Source of the DNA: Devosia sp. SD17-2
GTDB taxonomy: Bacteria > Pseudomonadota > Alphaproteobacteria > Rhizobiales > Devosiaceae
Direction: 5' to 3'
NCBI RefSeq assembly: GCF_029201565.1
Contig: NZ_CP104002.1
Span: forward strand, 310,001 to 374,000
Length of the DNA stretch: 64,000 nt
This document shows, piece after piece, positions 56,451-64,000 of the stretch. Within the stretch, counting starts at the first letter, position 1, and every line of letters begins with the position of its first letter. The notes beneath the pieces were generated by a model, which made no database searches, was not told where the DNA came from, and worked only from the letters and a program-made list of their open reading frames with translations. A program made the translations under genes and the position numbers.

Positions 56451-57683
56451 ATGACCGACACTGTTCTTGACCGTTTCCTGCGCTATGTGGTGATCGACAC
56501 CCAGTCCGATGGCGACTCGCCGACCCAGCCCTCCACGGAAAAGCAGAAGAATCTGGGCCATCTGCTGGTCAAGGAACTGCTCGAGATCGGGCTCTCTGAC
56601 GCGGCGATGGATGACAATGGCTATATCTATGCCACCATACCATCCAACAACGACAAGGATGTCCCGGTCATCTGCTTCTGCTCGCACATGGACACCTCGC
56701 CGGACTTTTCGGGCAAGGATGTAAAGCCGCAGATCTGGCAGAACTATCAGGGCGGGGACATTACCCTGCCGGGGGACACAAGCCGGGTGATCCGCGTGTC
56801 CGAACATGGCGAGCTGGCCAACCAGATCGGCAATGACATCATCACGTCGGATGGCACGACGCTGCTGGGTGCCGATGACAAGGCGGGCATTGCCGAGATC
56901 ATGACGGCGGCCAAGATGCTGATCGACAATCCTGCGATCAAGCACGGCGACATAAAAATCCTCTTCACCCCGGATGAGGAAATCGGGCGCGGCGTCGACA
57001 AGGTGGATCTGGCCCGGCTCGGGGCACGCTTTGCCTACACGATGGACGGGGAGACGGCCGGCACGATCGAGGACGAGACGTTTTCGGCAGACGGGCTGGA
57101 GCTGGTGGTCAATGGCGCGGCGATGCATCCGGGCTTTGCCAAAGACCGGATGGAAAACGCGATAAAAATCGCCAGCGAGATCGTGGCGCGGCTGCCGCGC
57201 GATGTGTCGCCGGAAGGCACGGATGGGCGCGACGGGTTTGTGCATCCGACCGGGATTTCCGGCTCGATGGAGCGCGCCGTGGTCAGCATGATTGTGCGCG
57301 ACTTTGTCGATGATGGGCTGGTTGAGAAGCGCCAGATGGTCGAGAAGATCGCCGGCGAGGTACTGGCAAACTATCCGCGCTCGAGCTTTGCCGTTTCGGT
57401 CAAAGAGCAGTACCGCAATATGAAGCAGGTGCTCGATAAGAACCCTGAGATTGTCGAGAACGCGGTGGAAGCGGTGCGCCGGGCCGGGATGGAGCCGATC
57501 AAGGGATCCATTCGCGGCGGCACGGATGGGTCGCGCCTGTCCTATATGGGCCTGCCCTGCGCCAATATCTTCGCTGGCGGCCATGCCTTCCACTCTCCGC
57601 TCGAATGGGTGAGCCGGCAGGACATGGAAAAGGCCGCGGCGACGATCGTCGAACTGGCCAAGGTCTGGGAAGAGCGAGCCTAA
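56451..57683 (+). CDS. pepT: peptidase T (tripeptide aminopeptidase)
   Basis: 410 aa, M20B family, cytosolic. Removes N-terminal residues from tripeptides. Zinc ligands are visible in CSHMDTSPD, LGADDKAG, TPDEEIGRG, MDGETAG and GGHAFHS, the complete set. Length and the IRGGTDGSRLS substrate loop match the family. Single gene; the gap upstream holds the SDR promoter on the other strand. Confidence 0.96.
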   Translation: MTDTVLDRFLRYVVIDTQSDGDSPTQPSTEKQKNLGHLLVKELLEIGLSDAAMDDNGYIYATIPSNNDKDVPVICFCSHMDTSPDFSGKDVKPQIWQNYQGGDITLPGDTSRVIRVSEHGELANQIGNDIITSDGTTLLGADDKAGIAEIMTAAKMLIDNPAIKHGDIKILFTPDEEIGRGVDKVDLARLGARFAYTMDGETAGTIEDETFSADGLELVVNGAAMHPGFAKDRMENAIKIASEIVARLPRDVSPEGTDGRDGFVHPTGISGSMERAVVSMIVRDFVDDGLVEKRQMVEKIAGEVLANYPRSSFAVSVKEQYRNMKQVLDKNPEIVENAVEAVRRAGMEPIKGSIRGGTDGSRLSYMGLPCANIFAGGHAFHSPLEWVSRQDMEKAAATIVELAKVWEERA

Positions 57684-57690
57684 ACGGGCT

Positions 57691-59604
57691 CTACTGCCAA
57701 TGGGCGACGCGCTGCTTGCGGCGCGGGGCCTGTGCGGTCGGTGTGGCGGTCAGCGTCACATCGGCCATGGCGGCGAGATGGGATGAGCCACCGGCCTCGG
57801 CATCGAGGGTGATGACAACCACATCGTAGAGCTCGACAAGGGCGAGCAGCAGGGTGCGCACCTTTTGGGCGGAGGGATAGAGCGTGTCCTGACGGCCCCA
57901 GGGAATGAGGGCTGCCACTTCAGCGCCGGTGCCGTGGATGATGTCGGCAAAGCCAGCCATGCCCATGGAGAGATCGCTGATCCCGGGCGCATTGCCACGG
58001 CGGCGGCTGGCGGCATCGATGAGCACGACGCGCTTGCCCTCATCGGCGAACATGTCGAGCAGTTCGCGGGCTTTTGCGCGGGTATCGCCCGGCGTACCGC
58101 GCGAGCGGATGGCGACGATGCGGGCATCGCTGAGCCCGGCTTCGTCGTTGCCCGGCTCGGGAGCCGGTGCAGCGGTGGCGGCGCGGGGTGCTTCGGCGGC
58201 AGGCGTGCCGATCCAGTTGGCGGCGATAGGGATCTGCGGCTCGTCGAGACTGCCGGCGAACCAGTTGTGATCGCTGATGGGCAGGGCCCGGATAGGTTCG
58301 GGCGCAATGGCGGCCAGAGGCTGGGGCGCGGTGGGCGGGAGTTCTGCCGGGCGCGCAATCGGGGCTTCCGCCTGCGGGGCGGGCACAGGAGCCGGAGCGA
58401 CTTCAGGCGCAGCCATGAGCGGCGGCGCGGCTTCGGGCAGGTCGGCGGCGGGAGAAGCTACGGGCTCAGCGCTTTTCTTTTCGCGTCGGGCGCGGGGCGT
58501 GCGGGCAGGGCGCGGTGGCTTTGGCTCGCGCGGCTGCTGCAGGGCGATGAGCCCGAGCTGGCCGAAGAGAGCCGCGCCGCCGGCAAGGCCGAGGGCCAGC
58601 GACGTGCCGATGGGACGTGGCATGGCGCTGACGCGTGGGCCGGTATCGCTTTCGACCGAACCGGTGAGAATAGTGTCTTCGATGGCGGCGGTGCGGCTCG
58701 CCAGCTGGGCTTCATATTCGCCGCGCAGTGTCGCTTCGAGCTTTCTGGCGGCTTCGCTGTCGGCGCGCATGAGCTCGGCGAGCTGGCGGGCCTGATCGCC
58801 GATCTCGGCATTGGCGAGAGCGATCTGCTCGGAGACGGCGCGCATATTGGGATGATTGGGCAGGAGCGTGAGGGCCAGCCGCTTCTCCTCGGCCTGCAGC
58901 GTAAGCAGATCGTCGAGGCGGCGGGAGAGGCCGGGCAGACCATCGGCATGAAGGGCCAGGGCGGCGAAATCGCCGCTGGCGACCAGGGTGTCTATGCGCT
59001 TGGCCTTTTCCTCGAGGGTCACGCGGTTTTCCCAGGCGAGGGTCATGCGCTGCTGCAGCACGCCGAGATCGGCATCGCCGAGGGGGCTTCGCGGCGCGAC
59101 TGCCGGTGCCGGGGCGGCACTGGCCTGGCTGACGGCGACAGGCGGCGCGGCAATGATGGTCTGGTCGAGCGCATGGCTTGCGGCAATGGCGGCACCGATG
59201 GCGCGGGCATTGGCTTCCGTGCGGGCAATGGCCACAACGCGGAGGTTCTCGCCATCGGCCGTCGGGGCAATGGTCAGCGTGCGACGGAGAAGGGTGATGC
59301 TGTCGAGCAGTTCATCGGTGGCGCGCAATTCCTGCACGACCGACTGGGGCAGGCGCGCGACGATGTCGGCAAGGCGGACCGGATCAAGGAGATCGGCGAT
59401 CTGCTGATCGGCGGGAATTTCCGCAGCAAAGGGCAGGTCGAGGCTGGCCTGATACCGGGCCGGCTGGAAATGCACGCCGACAAAGGCGAGGCCCATGACG
59501 AGGATGGTGACGGCAGCAATGCGCGGCAGGCGTGGTCCGACCGCCCTCACATAGGGCCCGAGGCCCGCCATAGTGCCCATGCGCTTTTGAGTGTTGGTCT
59601 GCAT
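57691..59604 (-). CDS. polysaccharide co-polymerase-like protein with degenerate BY-kinase domain
   Basis: 637 aa from about 59604 (MQTNTQKRMGTMAGLG). Membrane helix 1 (about 27-48), a periplasmic Wzz-like part with coiled coil (about 50-310), membrane helix 2 (about 330-350), a long Pro/Ala-rich cytoplasmic linker and a C-terminal fold resembling CpsD/MinD (VVLIDAASR...VVVITLDA). The Walker A region reads SRGTPGDTRAK and lacks the GKS/T, so ATP binding is doubtful; the tail has no Tyr cluster. Probably a scaffold for surface polysaccharide length control. No wzx/wzy neighbours. Confidence 0.7.
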   Translation of the reverse strand: MQTNTQKRMGTMAGLGPYVRAVGPRLPRIAAVTILVMGLAFVGVHFQPARYQASLDLPFAAEIPADQQIADLLDPVRLADIVARLPQSVVQELRATDELLDSITLLRRTLTIAPTADGENLRVVAIARTEANARAIGAAIAASHALDQTIIAAPPVAVSQASAAPAPAVAPRSPLGDADLGVLQQRMTLAWENRVTLEEKAKRIDTLVASGDFAALALHADGLPGLSRRLDDLLTLQAEEKRLALTLLPNHPNMRAVSEQIALANAEIGDQARQLAELMRADSEAARKLEATLRGEYEAQLASRTAAIEDTILTGSVESDTGPRVSAMPRPIGTSLALGLAGGAALFGQLGLIALQQPREPKPPRPARTPRARREKKSAEPVASPAADLPEAAPPLMAAPEVAPAPVPAPQAEAPIARPAELPPTAPQPLAAIAPEPIRALPISDHNWFAGSLDEPQIPIAANWIGTPAAEAPRAATAAPAPEPGNDEAGLSDARIVAIRSRGTPGDTRAKARELLDMFADEGKRVVLIDAASRRRGNAPGISDLSMGMAGFADIIHGTGAEVAALIPWGRQDTLYPSAQKVRTLLLALVELYDVVVITLDAEAGGSSHLAAMADVTLTATPTAQAPRRKQRVAHWQ

Positions 59605-59695
59605 CGCCGCCTCTTTGAGCGAATACGATGCGCCAACGTGGTTAATATTATGCAAACCCCGTCGCAAATTGCGACGGGGCGGGGCTTTGGGTCGG

Positions 59696-60418
59696 CTAGA
59701 GGTCGATGTCGTCTTCGGCTAGGGCGTCGAGATCGGCGGCGGCGCGGCGGAGGATTTCAGCGGCGCGGGCCTGCTGTTCCTCGGCGCCGTGGCGGGCCTT
59801 CTTGAGCGCGGCCTTGAGCGCCTTGCGAGCGGCATCAAGCTCCGGAATGGCATCCTTCATCGGGCGGTCGTGCTCGAAGGGATTGCCATGCTCGCCGCCA
59901 TGGGCACGCGGGGGCTCGGGACGGGTATTGTCGTCCTCGGACTGACCGCCGAAGGGCCAATCAGCTCGCACGAACTCGCGGAACCGGTTGAACTGTTCGC
60001 CGGTGCGGGCGAGGAAATCGAGCGTTGCGGCAATGGCCTCGCGGTTTTCCGCCAGATGCGTGCGGCCCTCATCGGTGATCGTATAGAGCTTCTTGTTACC
60101 CTCGGCGGAAGAGGTGACGTAGCCGGCCTCCTCGAGATAGGTGAGGGCCGGATAGACGATGCCGGGGCTGGGCGAATAGACGCCGCCGGACCGCTCTTCG
60201 ACGGCCTTGATCAAATCGTAGCCGTGGCGGGGCTGCTGATCGATGAGGAAGAGAGCAACGAGCCGCACATCGCCCGAGGCCAGCATGCGGCCAATGCGAA
60301 AATTGCCGCCGAGATTGCCGATCTCATCGTCGATGTTCTGAACGCGTCCCCAGCCCTTGCGGGCCATCTGCTCAAAGCGCCGCCAATTGGGTTCGCCATT
60401 GCGCCAGTAGGAAGACAT
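59696..60418 (-). CDS. PadR-family transcriptional regulator
   Basis: 240 aa, AGGAG 8 nt before the ATG. An unusual N-terminal 40 residues (Trp/Arg-rich) precede the PadR winged helix (MLASGDVRLVALFLIDQQPRHGYDL, YSPSPGIVYPALTYLEEAGYV). The C-terminal half is a charged, partly disordered segment and a helical dimerisation region. Resembles the YqjI group. Probably autoregulated through the palindrome at 60483-60494. Confidence 0.9.
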   Translation of the reverse strand: MSSYWRNGEPNWRRFEQMARKGWGRVQNIDDEIGNLGGNFRIGRMLASGDVRLVALFLIDQQPRHGYDLIKAVEERSGGVYSPSPGIVYPALTYLEEAGYVTSSAEGNKKLYTITDEGRTHLAENREAIAATLDFLARTGEQFNRFREFVRADWPFGGQSEDDNTRPEPPRAHGGEHGNPFEHDRPMKDAIPELDAARKALKAALKKARHGAEEQQARAAEILRRAAADLDALAEDDIDL

Positions 60419-60482
60419 GATTGTATCTCCTGATAGGTTTTGTTTCCGTGATCAGGAGATTGGGATGGGCAGGAGGGGTTTC

Positions 60483-60494
60483 AAGATATATCTT
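60483..60494. promoter_or_regulatory. palindrome upstream of padR, candidate PadR operator
   Basis: AAGATATATCTT, a perfect 12-bp palindrome in otherwise GC-rich DNA, 65 nt before the padR start. The ATATC core is like known YqjI/PadR operators. Part of the 323-nt gene-free gap 60419-60741, whose other content is repeat copy B. Confidence 0.55.
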
Positions 60495-60595
60495 ATGAGT
60501 GTTTTTGAAGTTGTGATCGGGCGTGGAGATGGATTGCCCGGATGAACCGGGCAATGACGATGGAAGGGACGGGACTGGGGATGGGGCGGGCAAGT

Positions 60596-60728
60596 AGACC
60601 CCCACCCGGCCTCCCCCTGGTAGGAGGAGGAGGAGTTCAGTGTGCGGGGTGGGATTTTGCGCAGAAGTGGCCGCTGACTCGATGCGTCCCTCCCCCTGGG
60701 AAGGGGGAGGTTAGGTGGGGGTGGCGGT
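60596..60728. repeat. GC-rich palindromic intergenic repeat, copy B
   Basis: Two arms: CCTCCCCCTGGTAGGAGGAG (from 60610) and a perfect stem-loop of CCTCCCCC/GGGGGAGG at 60689-60710, flanked by CACC and GGTGG type sequence. Related to copy A at 51400-51540. No gene. Confidence 0.6.
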
Positions 60729-60741
60729 CACGGCATCCCGA

Positions 60742-63660
60742 TCAGGGGCGGCTGGCCCATTCGAGGAGGCTGGCGAGGCCGACGAAGGGGATGCCGGCGT
60801 GTTCGCTGAGGCCGGAGGCACAGGTTGAGACGGTCGAGACGCCGAGCTGGCAATTAGCCGGGACATCCTTGCCGACGCGGCGGGTGGCGTGGGCGTTGAG
60901 TTCGGGGATGAAGAGCCCCTTGTCGCCGGCATAGCCGCAGCAGGTGATCGAGGAGAGCACTGCGATCTCTTCGGCGCAGGCGCGGGCCAGGGTTTCCGTG
61001 GCCGGCTGTTCGAAGAGGCGCTGGGCCGAGCAATTGTGGTGCACGGCAACGACCGGCAGCTTTTGCGTCAGCGTCAGTTTCGGCAGCACATGGGTGACCA
61101 AGAACTGGGCCGAGTCGGTGACGGTGGCGTCGCCCGGAACGTCCTTGAGATGCTTGGCGCAGGTCGAGGCGTCGGTGACGACGGGCAGGCGGCCTGCATC
61201 TGACGCAGCCGAGAGGTTCTTGGCCAGCGCACCGCCGACTTCAGCGGCCTGTTCCGGAAATCCCTTGGACTGGAACGGCTGGCCGCAGCACTGGCCGTTG
61301 AGATTTTCCGGGATGATAACGTCGTAGCCGGCCCGTTCGAGCAGGGCCACCATAGCATTGGGCGTATCGAGCAGATTGTGCTCGGTTTTCGGCGCGCCGA
61401 ACATGCGGCTCGGACAGGCCGGGAAATAGACGATCTGCTCGCGGCCGGTCTGGGCGATGGGGACCGGGAAGCCGGTGGTGCGCGGGTCCTGACGGTTGTC
61501 GCGGACTTTTGGCACGCCGGGGCCGTGGTGCAGGGTGCGCGAAACGCGGGGGATGGCCTTGTTGGTGAGGCGGCGGGCCGTCTCGGTGATGGCTTCCACA
61601 GCGGGTGCGGGAATGATGGTGCGGGCCGCATCCGCCAGCGCTACGCCACCTCGCATGAAGCTCTCGATGGTACCGGTGTGGTCGGCGGTGAAGCGGGCGA
61701 CCGACTGGCCGGTGCTGCCACGACGACGGGCGCGTTCGCCCATGATCATGGTGCCGGTTTCGATGCCGACCGGGCAGCGCAGCGAGCAGAGATTGCAGGC
61801 CGCGCAGGTGTCCATGCCGGCATATTGGAAATCGGCCTCAAAGCGGGCCAGACGTTCCGGATCCTCGCCGCTCTCCCTGAGACGAGCCCGTTCGCGGGTG
61901 ACGGCGATGCGCTGACGCGGGGTCAGCGTCATGTGATGGCTGGGGCAGGCCGGCTCGCAGAAGCCGCATTCGATGCAGAGGTCGACCAGCTCGTCGGCCA
62001 GCGGCATGACTTTCAGGTTCTTGACGTGAATCTTGGGGTCGTCATTGAGCAGCACGCCGGGATTGAGCAGGCGCTCTGGGTCGAAGGCGGCCTTGATGGC
62101 ATGCATGATGCCATAGGCCTTGGAACCCCATTCGGCCTCGACGAAGGGCGCGATGGCGCGGCCGGTGCCGTGCTCGGCCTTGAGCGAGCCGCCATAGCAG
62201 ACGGAGACGAGCTCGGAGAGCTCCTGGTTGAAGACGTCAAACTTCTCCGCCGCGCCGGGTTGGGAGAAATTGTCGCTCATCTGGAAATGGAGGTTTCCGG
62301 CGAGGGCATGGCCGAAAATGATAGCGTCCTCATAGCCGTGCGCGTCGAGGAGATTGCGCATGTCGACGACGAATTCGGCCAGCCGATCGATTGGCGCGGC
62401 AACGTCCTCGGTGAGCATGGAGGTGCCCTTGGGACGGGCGGCGCCGCCAGAGGTGAAGAAGCCCTTGCGGATGTCCCAGAGCGCGTGGCTGCGATGCTCG
62501 TCGGTCGAGAGATCGATGTGGGTGGCGCCGTGGCGACGCAGCAGGTCTTCGGCCTTGGCGACTTCGACCGCCAGCGTTTCGGCGTCGGGTGCGGTGACGT
62601 CGATGAGAACGGCCGGGGAATCTTCGGTGAGCCAGGGCAGGAGCGGGGCCATGGGGCCGAGATGCTCGACCGTGGCGAGGGCGCGGCGCTCGATATATTC
62701 GGCGGCGGTGACGCCCGTCGTCACCTGCACGCCGCCATTGGCCATTTCGATGATGGCGCGGCCCGCAGCCTGCGGATTGGGGAAGGGGATCAGCCCCGTC
62801 GCCTTGAACGGATGTTCGGGGACGGTGTTGTAGGTGACCTCGGACACAAAGCCGAGCGTGCCTTCCGAGCCGACCATCAAATGGATCAGGATATCGAGCG
62901 GGTCGTGATAGTCGACGAGTGCATTGAGCGAATAGCCGACGGTGTTCTTGATCCGGTATTTGTGGCGGATGAGCGCGACGAGATCGGCGTCGGCCATGAT
63001 CTCGTGGTGGAGGCGGTGCAGCTCCTCGAGCATGGTCGCGTGGCTGATGCGGAAGGCGTCGCAGCTGGCGGGGTCGCCGCTGTCGAGCATGGTGCCGTCG
63101 GTGAGCACGATCCGCAGCCGCGCCATGGTGTGATAGGTGTTTTGCGCGACGCCGCAGCACATGCCAGACGAATTGTTGTTGACCACGCCGCCGATCTTGC
63201 AGGTCGCCTGGCTGGCCGGGTCGGGGCCGATTTTTTTGTTAAACGGCTTCAGCGCCTTGTTGGCTTCGGCGACGATGATCGCGGGCCCGAGCGTGATCTT
63301 TTCAGCGCCGGGATGGATATCGAGCTTGCGCCAGCCATCGCCCAGAACGGCGAGTACGCCATCGGTGACGGCTTGGCCCGATAGCGATGTGCCGGCGGCC
63401 CGGAAGGTGACTGGCAAGCCCTCGGCGCGCGCGGCCTTGAACACGGCGCGAACGTCGTCCTCGGAATTGACGAAGACCACCACGGCCGGAATCAGCCGAT
63501 AGGAACTGGCATCCCCGCTCCAGGCATAGGTCGTGAGCGGGTCTGTATGAATGGCTCCGGCTATCTGGCCTTTGAGGCGAGCGGCAACGCGCTCACCGGC
63601 GGCTTGACGATCTGGCGCGGGGGCCTTGGGCTGGGTCGAATATTGAAGGGCTTGCTGCAT
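60742..63660 (-). CDS. FAD- and Fe-S-containing oxidase, D-lactate dehydrogenase-like (GlcD-GlcF fusion)
   Basis: 972 aa. N-terminal FAD PCMH domain (about 50-280; FRAAGTSLSGQAVTDG), FAD-oxidase C domain with GHALAGNLHFQ, then two 4Fe-4S motifs (CIECGFCEPACP and CAACNLCSLRCP) and two CCG domains (GQCCGQPF, TCCGYAGD). This arrangement is seen in quinone-linked D-lactate and D-2-hydroxyacid dehydrogenases. A perfect palindrome lies 10 nt before the ATG. Substrate cannot be decided from sequence. Confidence 0.9.
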   Translation of the reverse strand: MQQALQYSTQPKAPAPDRQAAGERVAARLKGQIAGAIHTDPLTTYAWSGDASSYRLIPAVVVFVNSEDDVRAVFKAARAEGLPVTFRAAGTSLSGQAVTDGVLAVLGDGWRKLDIHPGAEKITLGPAIIVAEANKALKPFNKKIGPDPASQATCKIGGVVNNNSSGMCCGVAQNTYHTMARLRIVLTDGTMLDSGDPASCDAFRISHATMLEELHRLHHEIMADADLVALIRHKYRIKNTVGYSLNALVDYHDPLDILIHLMVGSEGTLGFVSEVTYNTVPEHPFKATGLIPFPNPQAAGRAIIEMANGGVQVTTGVTAAEYIERRALATVEHLGPMAPLLPWLTEDSPAVLIDVTAPDAETLAVEVAKAEDLLRRHGATHIDLSTDEHRSHALWDIRKGFFTSGGAARPKGTSMLTEDVAAPIDRLAEFVVDMRNLLDAHGYEDAIIFGHALAGNLHFQMSDNFSQPGAAEKFDVFNQELSELVSVCYGGSLKAEHGTGRAIAPFVEAEWGSKAYGIMHAIKAAFDPERLLNPGVLLNDDPKIHVKNLKVMPLADELVDLCIECGFCEPACPSHHMTLTPRQRIAVTRERARLRESGEDPERLARFEADFQYAGMDTCAACNLCSLRCPVGIETGTMIMGERARRRGSTGQSVARFTADHTGTIESFMRGGVALADAARTIIPAPAVEAITETARRLTNKAIPRVSRTLHHGPGVPKVRDNRQDPRTTGFPVPIAQTGREQIVYFPACPSRMFGAPKTEHNLLDTPNAMVALLERAGYDVIIPENLNGQCCGQPFQSKGFPEQAAEVGGALAKNLSAASDAGRLPVVTDASTCAKHLKDVPGDATVTDSAQFLVTHVLPKLTLTQKLPVVAVHHNCSAQRLFEQPATETLARACAEEIAVLSSITCCGYAGDKGLFIPELNAHATRRVGKDVPANCQLGVSTVSTCASGLSEHAGIPFVGLASLLEWASRP

Positions 63661-63669
63661 GGCTTGCTA

Positions 63670-63681
63670 CTAACATGTTAG
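63670..63681. promoter_or_regulatory. palindrome just upstream of the D-lactate dehydrogenase-like gene
   Basis: CTAACATGTTAG, a perfect 12-bp palindrome 10-21 nt before the ATG. It would overlap the core promoter or leader, so it may be an operator. The regulator is not identified. Confidence 0.45.
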
Positions 63682-63732
63682 CTCTCGCGTGGCGAGACAA
63701 ACCCGTTCCCTGAGATGAAATCGGGGTGCGAT

Positions 63733-64000
63733 TTAATGCAGCGGCGGCAGGGTCGCCTGGGCGGCGCGAGAGATGCGATCGATAAGGTCTTCAATGCGCT
63801 CTTCGCCGCGCCGGTCCTTGAGCACATAGAGCCCGGCGATGGAGACGCGGGGGTCGTTTTTCTGGATCACCTCGACCAGGCCCTGGCGGGCAAAAATGTC
63901 GCGCATGACATGGGTGTGGAGCAGCGCGGCGTCGGTCGCGAGGGCATAGTCGACGCAGGCAGCCAAGGAATTGGAGCGGAAGGCGAAATGAGTGCGGTCG
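63733..64000 (-). CDS. possible LysR-type regulator, C-terminal part only (5' end outside window)
   Basis: The frame is open to the window edge, giving 88 visible residues: HFAFRSNSLAACVDYAL, LLHTHVMRDIF, and a C-terminal IEDLIDRISRAAQ helix. The pattern is that of the last strand-helix part of a LysR effector domain, without the diagnostic helix-turn-helix. It lies directly upstream of the dehydrogenase gene on the same strand, so it could regulate it. Identification is tentative. Confidence 0.4.
   Translation of the reverse strand, partial: DRTHFAFRSNSLAACVDYALATDAALLHTHVMRDIFARQGLVEVIQKNDPRVSIAGLYVLKDRRGEERIEDLIDRISRAAQATLPPLH

Noticed and set aside
61378..63384. A 668-residue rightward open frame opposite the FAD/Fe-S dehydrogenase
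   Set aside because: Gly/Ala/Asp-rich antisense shadow of a well-supported gene.

Overview
The window reads as an alphaproteobacterial chromosome segment, most likely Hyphomicrobiales and close to Devosia. This rests on high GC, gene order and protein style only; no search was run. The left end holds the tail of the F1 ATP synthase operon (atpG partial, atpD, atpC). Next is the long leftward block typical of Hyphomicrobiales: four tandem GNAT acetyltransferases, obgE, proB, proA, nadD, rsfS, rlmH, envC, ctpA, a divergent polysaccharide deacetylase, rppH and an Asp/Glu-racemase-like gene. The leftward rplU-rpmA operon, an exported metallo-beta-lactamase-fold protein and a tRNA-Ser(CGA) complete the housekeeping part.

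From about 17.8 to 42.6 kb lies an accessory catabolic island. It carries a dipeptide-type ABC importer (binding protein at 17956-19461; permeases and a fused double ATPase at 32749-36538) and a second, polyamine-type importer (37684-41444). Its enzymes are a VAO-type flavoprotein, a dihydropyrimidinase/hydantoinase-like amidohydrolase, an isocitrate-lyase/PEP-mutase-family lyase, a tandem alpha/beta hydrolase, a phenylacetate-CoA-ligase-like adenylating enzyme, an enoyl-CoA hydratase, an ACMSD-type amidohydrolase without its N-terminal metal motif, an N-carbamoylsarcosine-amidase-like cysteine hydrolase, ALDH, Zn-ADH, an MBL-fold hydrolase and a family VIII-type esterase. One FCD-type GntR regulator (28447-29115) sits in the middle. 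A near-palindromic 12-mer, ACTGTTGACAGT, occurs exactly four times and in degenerate form twice more in front of the transcription units of the island. In most copies it contains a TTGACA -35 element. I infer a single regulon for uptake and breakdown of one compound or compound class; the substrate cannot be read from the sequence, but amide/ureide hydrolases plus CoA-thioester chemistry suggest a cyclic or amide-linked aromatic or heterocyclic compound.

From 42.7 to 48.2 kb a leftward operon runs treZ, cysteine hydrolase, LLM oxidoreductase, glgX (alpha-glucan/trehalose metabolism, with no treY in view). A DevBCA-like export operon follows (48412-51386), then a palindromic intergenic repeat.

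At 51.6-56.4 kb is a singlet-oxygen-type stress module: rpoE (ECF sigma), chrR (zinc anti-sigma with all expected metal ligands), a DUF2177 membrane protein, and the genes usually linked to this response (FAD amine oxidase, DUF1365 protein, SDR). Promoters of the form TGATCC-N18-TA are visible before both rpoE and the SDR gene. The right end carries pepT, a polysaccharide co-polymerase-like protein with a degenerate kinase domain, a padR regulator with a perfect palindrome upstream, a fused FAD/Fe-S D-lactate-dehydrogenase-like protein, and the cut 3' end of a possible LysR regulator.
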